In this document: positions 1 through 7,506 of the stretch, in pieces | How positions within the stretch are numbered: the stretch's first letter is position 1 | How the letters are laid out: each line of letters starts with the position of its first letter | Assembly (NCBI GenBank): GCA_949123685.1 | Contig: CASBHZ010000016.1 | Location: 1 to 43,686 of the forward strand | Reading direction: 5' to 3' | DNA: 43,686 nt | DNA from: an uncultured Bacteroidales bacterium | GTDB taxonomy: Bacteria; Bacteroidota; Bacteroidia; Bacteroidales; Muribaculaceae | Translations under genes and position numbers: made by a program | The notes under the pieces: generated by a model | Databases searched by the model: none | What the model was told of the DNA's origin: nothing | What the model saw: only the letters and a program-made list of their open reading frames with translations

Positions 1-633
1 ATGTTCCTTGTAACCGATGTCATGAATAAAGAGGTTGTAGAACAGAATTGCGCTGATATCCTCGCGGCATATGGCAAGGTAGATTCATTGCTGAATGCAG
101 CGGGCGGAAACATGCCAGGTGCCACAATTCCTCCGTCCGGCACAATCTTTGACGTAAAGGTAGAGGAATTTGAGCGCGTGCTCAATGTAAACCTGACAGG
201 AACTGTAATACCTACCCAGGTTTTTCTGAAACCTATGGTCGAGGCAGGAAAAGGAACGATTGTCAATTTCTCGTCGATGGCAGCTTTCCGTCCTCTTACC
301 CGGGTTATGGGTTATGCTGCGGCAAAAGCCGGAATATCTAATTTCACAGCGTTCATGGCAAATGAGGTGGCAACCAAATTCACCCCGGAAATACGCGTGA
401 ATGCCATAGCTCCCGGATTTTTCTTGACCAACCAGAACCGTAGCCTTCTCACTAACCCGGATGGAAGCTATACAGAGCGAGGTCAGGATGTTATCAGGCA
501 GACTCCTTTCAAACGTTTCGGAAGGGCAGAAGAACTTTGTGGCACGATACAGTATCTCATATCCGATGCATCATCTTTTGTTACAGGTACGGTTGCCATT
601 GTTGACGGCGGTTTCAATGCGTTTGCGATGTGA
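1..633 (+). CDS. SDR-family oxidoreductase, probable D-mannonate oxidoreductase (5' truncated)
   Basis: Short-chain dehydrogenase/reductase lacking its N-terminus: the dinucleotide-binding TGxxxGxG region, roughly the first 55-60 residues, lies outside the window, so the ATG at base 1 is probably an internal Met. The visible part has the NAAGG segment (32-36), the catalytic serine region (S91/S92), the YxxxK pair Y105 and K109, the NAIAPG loop and the closing VDGG. The substrate is inferred from context: uxaC and a hexuronate-type MFS transporter follow on the same strand, and SDR-type fructuronate/mannonate oxidoreductases take the UxuB step in Bacteroidota. The reaction would be NAD(P)H-dependent reduction of fructuronate to mannonate in the cytoplasm. 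The family call is firm; the substrate is moderate. A gluconate- or ketogluconate-type SDR is the main alternative. Confidence 0.8.
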   Translation: MFLVTDVMNKEVVEQNCADILAAYGKVDSLLNAAGGNMPGATIPPSGTIFDVKVEEFERVLNVNLTGTVIPTQVFLKPMVEAGKGTIVNFSSMAAFRPLTRVMGYAAAKAGISNFTAFMANEVATKFTPEIRVNAIAPGFFLTNQNRSLLTNPDGSYTERGQDVIRQTPFKRFGRAEELCGTIQYLISDASSFVTGTVAIVDGGFNAFAM

Positions 634-642
634 GATAGCCGG

Positions 643-679
643 TTAATGGTTAATAATTAATAATTAATGGTTAATAATT
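643..679 (+). repeat. Period-7 tandem array (TTAATRR) upstream of uxaC
   Basis: Five successive heptamers, TTAATGG, TTAATAA, TTAATAA, TTAATGG and TTAATAA, run from 643 to 677 and end just before the uxaC start region. The 16-base word TTAATGGTTAATAATT occurs exactly at 643-658 and 664-679, a 21-base period of three heptamers. No coding role is seen. It may act as a leader or spacing element, or be slippage-generated filler. Confidence 0.75.
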
Positions 680-686
680 GGGAGGT

Positions 687-2102
687 ATGAAGGAATTTAT
701 GGATAAGGATTTTTTGTTGGAAACAGATACGGCAAAAGATCTTTATCACAATCATGCGGCAAAAATGCCCATCATAGATTATCATTGCCATCTTGATCCG
801 GCAATGATTGCTGATGATTATAAGTTCAATTCGATCACTGAACTTTGGTTGGGCGGTGACCATTATAAATGGCGTGCGCTCCGGGCAAACGGGGTTGAAG
901 AGAGGTTTATTACAGGAAAGGATACTTCGGACTGGGAAAAATTTGAGAAATGGGCAGAAACTGTGCCATATACATTCCGTAATCCTCTATATCACTGGAC
1001 CCATCTTGAATTGCGCACTGCATTTGGAATAGAAAAGCGGTTGAACCCTCAGACTGCAAGGGAGATATATGATGAATGCAATGATAAATTACGCAATGAT
1101 CCGTCAATGACAGCCCGCGGTCTGATGCGCAAATATGGTGTGGAAACAGTATGTACTACCGATGACCCCGTGGATTCATTGGAGCATCATTGTCGCTTAC
1201 AGGAGGATGGGTTTGAGATAAAAGTGCTTCCGACGTGGCGTCCCGACAAGGCGATGGCAGTTGAGAATCCCGAAAATTTCAATGCATATGTGGCAAAGCT
1301 CTCTGCTGTCACCGGGATTGAGATACCGGATTTTAATGCTTTTAAAGAGGTTTTGCAGCTCCGTCACGATTTCTTTGAAGAATGTGGATGTCGCCTGAGT
1401 GATCATGGCATATCTGAATTTTATGCCGATGATTACACAGAGAAAGAGATTGAGGAGATATTCAGCAAGGTCAGGCACGGAAATATGCTGACGGATGTAG
1501 AGATTTCAAAATTCAAGAGTAAAATGCTTGAATTGTTTGGAGAAATGGATGCGGAATCAGGATGGACGCAGCAGTTTCATTATGGAACCATACGCAATTC
1601 CAATTCTTTGATGATGGAGAAACTCGGTCCTGACAGTGGATTTGATTCAATCGGGGAGTTCAACACGGCACAGAGTTGCGCTAAATTTCTTGATCGCCTA
1701 AATAGTAAGGGAAAGCTTGCCAAGACAATCCTGTATAACCTTAATCCTTGTGCGAATGAGGTGCTTGCCACTATGATCGGCAATTTTCAAGACGGATTGG
1801 TGGCGGGAAAGATGCAGTTCGGTTCCGGCTGGTGGTTTAACGATCAGATAGACGGTATGACCCGTCAGATGAATGCTTTGTCAAATCTGGGACTTCTCAG
1901 CAGATTTGTTGGAATGCTTACAGATTCTCGTTCGTTCGTATCGTATCCGCGACACGAATATTTCCGCAGAACCCTTTGTAATCTTATAGGCAATGACGTG
2001 GAGAACGGCATGATCCCCTACGACGGATATGAGAAGGAACGGGTTCAGAAGATGGTGGAGGATATATGCTACAATAACGCCAAGAATTTCTTCAGTTTTT
2101 AA
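687..2102 (+). CDS. uxaC: Glucuronate/uronate isomerase
   Basis: Uronate isomerase of the amidohydrolase superfamily, converting D-glucuronate to D-fructuronate and D-galacturonate to D-tagaturonate in the cytoplasm. The protein is 471 residues, essentially the family length. The metal-binding DYHCH motif is at 31-35 (H33, H35), preceded by the typical MKEFMDKDFLL start that lines up with the E. coli enzyme's MTPFMTEDFLL; this argues for the ATG at 687 over the upstream TTG at 678 that would add three residues. GGAGG sits almost against this ATG, so initiation may not be SD-driven. It lies between the SDR and the transporter and probably shares their transcript, forming a glucuronate-use operon. 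Confident. Confidence 0.96.
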   Translation: MKEFMDKDFLLETDTAKDLYHNHAAKMPIIDYHCHLDPAMIADDYKFNSITELWLGGDHYKWRALRANGVEERFITGKDTSDWEKFEKWAETVPYTFRNPLYHWTHLELRTAFGIEKRLNPQTAREIYDECNDKLRNDPSMTARGLMRKYGVETVCTTDDPVDSLEHHCRLQEDGFEIKVLPTWRPDKAMAVENPENFNAYVAKLSAVTGIEIPDFNAFKEVLQLRHDFFEECGCRLSDHGISEFYADDYTEKEIEEIFSKVRHGNMLTDVEISKFKSKMLELFGEMDAESGWTQQFHYGTIRNSNSLMMEKLGPDSGFDSIGEFNTAQSCAKFLDRLNSKGKLAKTILYNLNPCANEVLATMIGNFQDGLVAGKMQFGSGWWFNDQIDGMTRQMNALSNLGLLSRFVGMLTDSRSFVSYPRHEYFRRTLCNLIGNDVENGMIPYDGYEKERVQKMVEDICYNNAKNFFSF

Positions 2103-2136
2103 ATCACCTCTGCCTGTACCTTAAAATACAATAACG

Positions 2137-3597
2137 ATGGAAAATGTTTCTTCAATAGCGCTTTCTGCGCGTAAGACCAATTGGCGGTGGGTGATATGCT
2201 CCCTTCTCTTTTTCGCCACTACAATAAATTATCTTGACCGTCAGGTTTTGTCTCTGACATGGAAAGATTTTATTGCACCTGAATTTCATTGGACAGATAC
2301 GGATTACGGTGCAATAACAGGTTTCTTCTCACTTTTTTATGCCGGAGTCAGCCTTTTTGCAGGTAAGTTTATTGACTGGATGGGTTCTCGAAAAGGTTAT
2401 ATCTGGGCTATCTTCATTTGGTCATTGGCGGCATGTCTCCATGGCGGTTGCGGCTGGCTGACAATGAAGATAGAAGGTCTTGATTCGTTGGAAGCACTCC
2501 GAATGGTTGAAACCGGTTCGGCACTTGCCTTGTCGATAGCATCGATAAGCGTATGGCTGTTCCTCGGTTGCCGAGCCTTGCTTGCTGTAGGAGAGGCTGG
2601 AAATTTTCCGGCTGCAATTAAGGTGACCGCTCAATATTTCCCAAAGAAAGACCGTGCTTTTGCCACTTCCATATTTAATGCAGGTGCATCCGTAGGCGCA
2701 TTGGCAGCTCCGCTGTGTATTCCTGTGCTTGCAAAGGCATTAGGTTGGGAGATGGCATTCGTGATCATTGGCGCACTCGGTTTTTTGTGGATGGGATTCT
2801 GGATCAATTTATATTCTGCCCCAGAAAAGTCGCGTTTTGTCAATAAACCCGAGCTTGAATATATACGTCAGGATGAAACGGGGGAGACTGAAACACTGAT
2901 TGAGCGAGAGGAATATAAGACTATTTCTTTCTGGCGTTGTCTGAGTTTCCGTCAGACTTGGGCTTTCATAGCCGGCAAGGCGCTTACCGATGGTGTGTGG
3001 TGGTTTCTTCTTTTCTGGGCTCCTGCATACTTCTCTGATCAATTCGGATATGCGAGCTACACGCCCATGGGGCAGGCATTGATTTTCACTCTTTATTTAA
3101 TAGTTACGGTATTTTCGATAATGGGAGGTTATCTTCCTAAAATATTTGTTGAAAACAAAGGTATGAACACATATGCAGGGAGGATGAGGGCTATGCTTAT
3201 ATTTGCTTTTGTTCCGATTCTTGCATTGTTTGCCCAGCCCTTGGGTGTCTATTCTGCATGGTGGCCGGCAGTTATTATCGGATTCGCAGGTGCCGCGCAT
3301 CAGGCATGGAGCGCTAACCTCTATTCCACGATCGGCGATATGTTTCCGACCTCAACAGTCGGAACGATCGTAGGTATAGGCACTATGGCAGGTGGAGTCA
3401 GTTCATATATTATAAATCAAGGTTCGGGAATACTTTTCGATTATGCGGCAAATTCTGGAGCTGAGTTCTCTTTCATGGGCTTTGAAGGCAAGCCTGCAGG
3501 ATATATGATAGTGTTCAGTGTGTGTGCGGTTTCTTATCTTGTGGCTTGGATTGTAATGAAAATGTTAGTGCCCCGTTACAAGAAAATTGAGATATGA
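2137..3597 (+). CDS. MFS hexuronate transporter (ExuT-like)
   Basis: Major facilitator superfamily permease of 486 residues with about 12 predicted membrane segments. The start carries the NYLDRQVLSL motif typical of the anion:cation symporter (ACS/ExuT) family, and GKFIDWMGSRKG matches the loop between helices 2 and 3. Around residues 100-135 there is an insertion-like segment (CLHGGCGWLTMKIEGLDSLE) between membrane helices, longer than in E. coli ExuT. It starts 34 bases after uxaC on the same strand, which supports proton-coupled uptake of glucuronate or galacturonate across the inner membrane. Family is confident; substrate is inferred from the operon. Confidence 0.9.
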   Translation: MENVSSIALSARKTNWRWVICSLLFFATTINYLDRQVLSLTWKDFIAPEFHWTDTDYGAITGFFSLFYAGVSLFAGKFIDWMGSRKGYIWAIFIWSLAACLHGGCGWLTMKIEGLDSLEALRMVETGSALALSIASISVWLFLGCRALLAVGEAGNFPAAIKVTAQYFPKKDRAFATSIFNAGASVGALAAPLCIPVLAKALGWEMAFVIIGALGFLWMGFWINLYSAPEKSRFVNKPELEYIRQDETGETETLIEREEYKTISFWRCLSFRQTWAFIAGKALTDGVWWFLLFWAPAYFSDQFGYASYTPMGQALIFTLYLIVTVFSIMGGYLPKIFVENKGMNTYAGRMRAMLIFAFVPILALFAQPLGVYSAWWPAVIIGFAGAAHQAWSANLYSTIGDMFPTSTVGTIVGIGTMAGGVSSYIINQGSGILFDYAANSGAEFSFMGFEGKPAGYMIVFSVCAVSYLVAWIVMKMLVPRYKKIEI

Positions 3598-3708
3598 TTT
3601 GTTTTAATTAAATGATGTTTGTAAAGCCTGTTTGAACGGTCTGTTTGAATTTTGACGTTTTTTTGATATAAATTTGAATAGTTTGCAAGGCATTATGAAT
3701 ATTTTTCG

Positions 3709-3716
3709 TATCTTTG
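3709..3716 (+). promoter_or_regulatory. Bacteroidota -7 box ahead of the DJ-1 family gene
   Basis: TATCTTTG matches the TAnnTTTG consensus. A TTTG at 3682-3685 lies 23 bases upstream, slightly longer than the usual spacing. It is about 50 bases before the ATG at 3766 and is the only match I see in this gap. Confidence 0.55.
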
Positions 3717-3765
3717 TAAATAAAGAGAGATAACACACTATCACTAATGAATTAAAATTTGAGCT

Positions 3766-4356
3766 ATGAGAGAATCTTTTGTATTTCTTGCCGATGGTTT
3801 TGAGGAGGTTGAAGCGTTGACTCCGGTAGATGTCCTTCGCCGTGCAGGGATGCCGGTTAAGACCGTGTCAATAACTTCTTCGCTGCAAGTTACAGGCGCG
3901 CATGGAGTGACTGTGACTGCCGACTTGATATTTACCAACACCTTGTTTAAGGATCCTGCCTGGCTGATTCTTCCAGGAGGGATGCCCGGAGCTTCCAATC
4001 TTTATGATTTTGATCAGCTTCATGGGTTGCTCCGTAATCAATATGAATCAAAAAACGGCAAGATCGCAGCCATATGTGCATCTCCTGCGGTGGTGCTCGG
4101 ACAAATGGGGTTGCTTAATGGGCGAGAGGCTACATGCTATCCCGGATTTGAAGAGATGATGGACGGGTCTGTCCATTCAGAGAAAAGGGTGGTCAGTGAC
4201 GATAAATTCGTGCTCGGTGCAGGTCCTGCCTTGGCTTTGAAATGGTCTTTGGCGATTGTTGAGGCAGAGCTTGGACGGGAGAAAGCGGACAGTATTGCAG
4301 CCGGTATGCTTTTATATAGCAAGAACCGTATTGACGTTGATAACTATTTTGGGTAG
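3766..4356 (+). CDS. DJ-1/PfpI (YajL-type) family protein
   Basis: A 196-residue DJ-1/ThiJ/PfpI superfamily protein, the length of E. coli YajL. GFEEVEALTPVDVLRRAG (11-28) contains E16, equivalent to human DJ-1 E18, and the nucleophile elbow AAICASP places the reactive cysteine at C104. These are the hallmark residues of the redox-sensitive DJ-1/YajL branch, linked in other organisms to oxidative or carbonyl stress; the precise activity (deglycase, glyoxalase or chaperone) is disputed and cannot be read from sequence. It precedes the YigZ-like gene by 63 bases on the same strand and may be co-transcribed. Confidence 0.92.
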   Translation: MRESFVFLADGFEEVEALTPVDVLRRAGMPVKTVSITSSLQVTGAHGVTVTADLIFTNTLFKDPAWLILPGGMPGASNLYDFDQLHGLLRNQYESKNGKIAAICASPAVVLGQMGLLNGREATCYPGFEEMMDGSVHSEKRVVSDDKFVLGAGPALALKWSLAIVEAELGREKADSIAAGMLLYSKNRIDVDNYFG

Positions 4357-4419
4357 GCTTTCATAGCGTACCGCAGGTGTCGTAAGCATTATCCGTTTTA
4401 GTAGTGACCTTAGTTACTT

Positions 4420-5016
4420 ATGTCAGATATTTATTACACAATAGAAGGAGCCGGCGAGTCTCAATATAAAGAAAAGATGAGCCGGTTCCTTTCATTTGCC
4501 ATTCCTGTTGCAGATTCGGATGCAGCCAAGGCAGAAGTTAAGAGATTTCAGAATCGATTCCATGATGCGCGGCATGTATGCTGGGCATATATGATTGGCG
4601 CGGACCGTCTTGAGTGGCAGTTGAACGATAACGGAGAGCCGTCGGGCACGGCAGGAAAGCCGATTCTCGGACAGATCAACAGTTTTGAACTTACCAACGT
4701 TCTTGTAATAGTAGTGCGTTATTTTGGCGGTATAAAGCTGGGCACGTCCGGTTTGATAACTGCATACCGGGAGGCGGCGCGTCTCGCACTTGAAGAGGCG
4801 GGAAAAGTGGAATTGCGAAAAATGGTCCGGGTGAAGCTTGTCTTCCCATATGTGGGTGCAGATGGCGTGATGCGGTTGATAAAAGGTAACGATATTAAAA
4901 TTATAGATCGCACATTCGATAACACATGTGGCATGACAATCGAATTTCCCGAAAGCATGTACGGAGAAATATACGGAAAATTATCAAAAATCGATGGCGT
5001 GTCTGTGGTTGATTAA
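4420..5016 (+). CDS. YigZ / IMPACT family protein
   Basis: Member of the UPF0029/IMPACT family (198 residues; E. coli YigZ is of similar size). The signature YFGGIKLGTSGLITAYREA is intact around residues 101-119, preceded by the NDNGEPSGTAGKPIL segment near 71-85; the C-terminal half resembles the ferredoxin-like domain that follows it in the family. The eukaryotic relative regulates Gcn2; the bacterial role is unclear and probably translation- or RNA-related. Housekeeping, widely conserved. Confidence 0.92.
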   Translation: MSDIYYTIEGAGESQYKEKMSRFLSFAIPVADSDAAKAEVKRFQNRFHDARHVCWAYMIGADRLEWQLNDNGEPSGTAGKPILGQINSFELTNVLVIVVRYFGGIKLGTSGLITAYREAARLALEEAGKVELRKMVRVKLVFPYVGADGVMRLIKGNDIKIIDRTFDNTCGMTIEFPESMYGEIYGKLSKIDGVSVVD

Positions 5017-5210
5017 AACTGCTAAAAACAGATGATAATTAGTTTTTAAGGTTGAATTTTAATAAAAAATAGCCAAAAACATCAGAAAATCACTTTGAAA
5101 TATATAAGGTTTCAAAAAAAATTACGATATTTGCATTGCCAAATTTGCTCAGGCACTTTTGGATACCAAGAGTATACGAAAAAAGTGTATAAAGATAAAA
5201 TATCAAAACA

Positions 5211-5483
5211 ATGACAAAGGCAGATATTGTAAACGAAATCTCCCGCAGCACCGGTCTTGAGAAAGCAGCTGTGCTGGCTACAGTTGAGAAATTCATGGAA
5301 GTGGTTAAGGATTCCATGGCTAACGGCAACAACGTTTATCTCCGCGGCTTCGGTAGCTTCATCATCAAGAATCGTAAAGAGAAAACAGCCCGTAACATTT
5401 CTCGCAACACTACAATTAAGATTCCGGCACACAAAGTTCCGGCTTTCAAGCCCTCTAAAGTTTTCCTTGAGGACGTGAAGTAA
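5211..5483 (+). CDS. HU/IHF-family DNA-binding protein
   Basis: A 90-residue histone-like protein with the N-terminal helical body (MTKADIVNEISRSTGL), the family signature around GNNVYLRGFGSFIIKNRK at 39-56 and the DNA-contacting arm with the IPAHKVPAFKPSK end (71-83). It shapes and compacts DNA as a dimer. It is followed after 55 bases by the mS38/bS22-like mini-gene and then RNase E/G, an order that recurs in Bacteroidota as far as I know. The upstream 194-base gap is AT-rich; GATATTTG at 5126-5133 is one base off the -7 consensus and may be its promoter. Confidence 0.95.
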   Translation: MTKADIVNEISRSTGLEKAAVLATVEKFMEVVKDSMANGNNVYLRGFGSFIIKNRKEKTARNISRNTTIKIPAHKVPAFKPSKVFLEDVK

Positions 5484-5538
5484 TCTATTCGAAGAGATAC
5501 AAGATAAGAATATATAACAATTATTAACATCAATAATC

Positions 5539-5628
5539 ATGCCAAGCGGAAAAAAGAGAAAAGGTCATAAGATGGCCACTCACAAGCGCAAGAAAAGACT
5601 GAGAAAAAATCGTCATAAGAAGAAATAA
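5539..5628 (+). CDS. Mini-protein of the AURKAIP1/COX24 (mS38/bS22-like) type
   Basis: A 29-residue, extremely basic peptide, MPSGKKRKGHKMATHKRKKR followed by a Lys/Arg/His-rich tail, from ATG 5539 to TAA 5628. It resembles the short AURKAIP1/COX24-domain proteins annotated between HU and RNase G genes in Bacteroidota. That domain corresponds to mitochondrial small-subunit protein mS38 and to the mycobacterial ribosomal mini-protein bS22, so a small-subunit ribosomal role is likely by homology but not shown here. About two thirds of residues are K, R or H. It is easily missed by gene callers. Confidence 0.85.
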   Translation: MPSGKKRKGHKMATHKRKKRLRKNRHKKK

Positions 5629-5652
5629 TCGTGGTTTTTGAACCCTCGATTG

Positions 5653-5668
5653 TTCTATGCGCATAGAA
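5653..5668 (+). promoter_or_regulatory. 16-base perfect palindrome between the mini-gene and RNase G
   Basis: TTCTATGCGCATAGAA is a perfect palindrome 25 bases after the mini-gene stop and just before the terminator at 5677. It could be an operator site or, in RNA, part of the 3' processing structure. No partner site is seen elsewhere in the window. Confidence 0.4.
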
Positions 5669-5676
5669 TAACGGAA

Positions 5677-5731
5677 TAAGGACAAACCCGCCGCGCCGCC
5701 ACGGTCGAGGTGAGTTTGTCCTTAATTTTTT
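5677..5731 (+). terminator. Strong intrinsic terminator/attenuator ahead of RNase G
   Basis: An 11-base perfect stem (TAAGGACAAAC 5677-5687 with GTTTGTCCTTA 5714-5724) encloses a GC-rich 26-base loop and is followed by TTTTTT at 5726-5731. It lies between the mini-gene and the RNase G gene on the same strand, so it either ends the HU/mini-gene transcript or attenuates read-through into RNase G. Confidence 0.85.
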
Positions 5732-5747
5732 AATGCATGTTTCTTTG
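5715..5747 (+). promoter_or_regulatory. Possible RNase G promoter overlapping the terminator
   Basis: TTTG at 5715-5718 followed by 21 bases and TTTCTTTG at 5740-5747, one mismatch from TAnnTTTG. The upstream element would lie within the terminator's right arm. This would give RNase G its own short leader of about 25 bases. Weak on sequence alone. Confidence 0.3.
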
Positions 5748-5775
5748 AGGAAATGTTGCAAATAGTATTAACCTA

Positions 5776-7401
5776 ATGAAAAGCGAATTAGTAGTAGACG
5801 TTCAGCAGGAAGATGTTTCGATAGCTTTGCTTGAAGACTCACGTCTTGTTTCGCTGCAGAAGGAGAGTCGCAATATAGCGTATGCTGTAGGTGATCTCTA
5901 TCTTGCTAAAGTGAAAAAGATAATGCCGGGTCTTAACGCCGCCTTCCTTGATGTTGGCTATGAAAAAGATGCTTTTCTTCATTATCTCGACTTGGGTCCC
6001 CAATTCAGCACATACAGCAAGTTCATCGCAGAGGCGATGGCAGACAAGAAAAAGGTGCCCAATATTTCGAAATTCAAGCTCGAGCCGGATATTTCCAAAC
6101 AAGGGACTATCGGAGACGTTATAAAGCCAGGAGAGCAGTTGCTCGTTCAGATTGCCAAGGAACCGATTTCTTCCAAGGGGCCGCGTCTCACCACGGAGAT
6201 TTCTTTCACAGGCCGTTTCATGGTGCTTATGCCATTTGGCGATAAGATCTCCATTTCCCAGAAAATAAAATCCACAGAAGAAAAGATCCGCTTGCGCCAG
6301 CTTATGAGCAGCATAAAGCCTAAAGGGTTTAGTGTGATAGTGCGCACATCTGCGGAAAATAAGCGCGTTGCAGAACTTAATCATGAAATGCGGACATTGG
6401 TGAAATGTTGGGAAGAATCCATTTCCAAGATGCAGCGCAGTCAGTCTCCGGCTTTGATCTATGAAGAGGACTCCCGCATGGTCAGCGTGATCCGTGATAT
6501 CTTCAGTCCGAATTTTGAGAATATTTATGTTAACGAAGCTGAGGCTTTCACTCAGATTCAGAATTATGTGTCGTTGATTGCTCCCGATAATAAGGATATT
6601 GTCAAGCTTTACGCTAAAGACACTCCTATTTTCGATCATTTCAACATAACACGCCAAATTAAGAGCAGTTTCGGAAAGACGGTATCTTTCAAGAGTGGCG
6701 CCTATATAATCATTGAGCACACGGAAGCTTTACATGTGATTGACGTTAATTCAGGCAATAGGAGTAAAGCTTCTTCGGATCAAGAATCGAATGCATTGGA
6801 TGTCAACCTCAAGGCGGCAGATGAAATCGCCCGTCAGTTGCGGTTGCGTGATATGGGCGGAATTATCGTGATCGATTTTATCGACATGAATAAGCAGGAA
6901 CATCGGCAGGCTCTGTATGACCATATGCGTGAAATCATGGCGAATGATCGCGCTCGGCATAACATTTTGCCACTGAGTAAGTTCGGATTGATGCAAATCA
7001 CGCGTCAACGTGTGCGTCCGGCTCTTGACATTGCAACGAGCGAGACGTGTCCCTCTTGTTTCGGAAAAGGTGAGGTGCAACCTTCTATATTGTTTACCGA
7101 TAAACTGGAAGAAAAGATTGAATATCTTGTAGAGAGTCTCAAGGTAAAGAAATTTAAAATGTATGTGCATCCTTATGTAGAGGCTTACATAAAGAAAGGC
7201 ATGTTCTCACTCTATGGCAAATGGAAGTTGCGTTTCGGGCGCGGACTCAAAGTGGTTCCTGACGAATCGCTTGCTTATCTTGAATATAAAGTGGTTGATG
7301 ACACCAACAAGGAGATAGACCTGAAAGAGGAGAGGGACATGAGTTCAAGCCAGAGCAAGAATCGTGTAAGACTCAAGAATCGAGATAAAGAAGAGAATTG
7401 A
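5776..7401 (+). CDS. rng: Ribonuclease E/G family endoribonuclease
   Basis: A 541-residue RNase G-type protein. An S1-like domain occupies roughly residues 35-130 (GDLYLAKVKKIMPGLNAAFLDVG). The two metal-binding aspartates of the DNase I-like catalytic core are D323 (HVIDVNSGN) and D367 (IVIDFID), equivalent to E. coli RNase E D303 and D346; the Zn-link motif TCPSCFGKG gives C425 and C428. It has no long C-terminal degradosome scaffold, only a short charged tail. Its role is 5'-end-dependent mRNA decay and rRNA processing. The upstream terminator and palindrome suggest its level is controlled separately from HU; RNase E is known to autoregulate in other bacteria. Confidence 0.96.
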   Translation: MKSELVVDVQQEDVSIALLEDSRLVSLQKESRNIAYAVGDLYLAKVKKIMPGLNAAFLDVGYEKDAFLHYLDLGPQFSTYSKFIAEAMADKKKVPNISKFKLEPDISKQGTIGDVIKPGEQLLVQIAKEPISSKGPRLTTEISFTGRFMVLMPFGDKISISQKIKSTEEKIRLRQLMSSIKPKGFSVIVRTSAENKRVAELNHEMRTLVKCWEESISKMQRSQSPALIYEEDSRMVSVIRDIFSPNFENIYVNEAEAFTQIQNYVSLIAPDNKDIVKLYAKDTPIFDHFNITRQIKSSFGKTVSFKSGAYIIIEHTEALHVIDVNSGNRSKASSDQESNALDVNLKAADEIARQLRLRDMGGIIVIDFIDMNKQEHRQALYDHMREIMANDRARHNILPLSKFGLMQITRQRVRPALDIATSETCPSCFGKGEVQPSILFTDKLEEKIEYLVESLKVKKFKMYVHPYVEAYIKKGMFSLYGKWKLRFGRGLKVVPDESLAYLEYKVVDDTNKEIDLKEERDMSSSQSKNRVRLKNRDKEEN

Positions 7402-7441
7402 TTTTTTCATGGCAGATTCTCCGCACAGGAGACAGAAATTT

Positions 7442-7472
7442 AAAAGGTCCGCACTATGGTGCGGACCTTTTT
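7442..7472 (+). terminator. Bidirectional intrinsic terminator between rng and folC
   Basis: A perfect 13-base stem (AAAAGGTCCGCAC 7442-7454 with GTGCGGACCTTTT 7459-7471) with TATG loop and T-run. Because the stem base is A-rich on the left and T-rich on the right, it can end both rng (plus) and folC (minus). Confidence 0.92.
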
Positions 7473-7506
7473 GTATGTTCAAATCTTTCATTATTTCAAC
7501 ACACTC

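Noticed and set aside
5839..6720. Minus-strand frame of 293 codons inside rng
   Set aside because: Antisense shadow of a complete RNase G with all catalytic residues.
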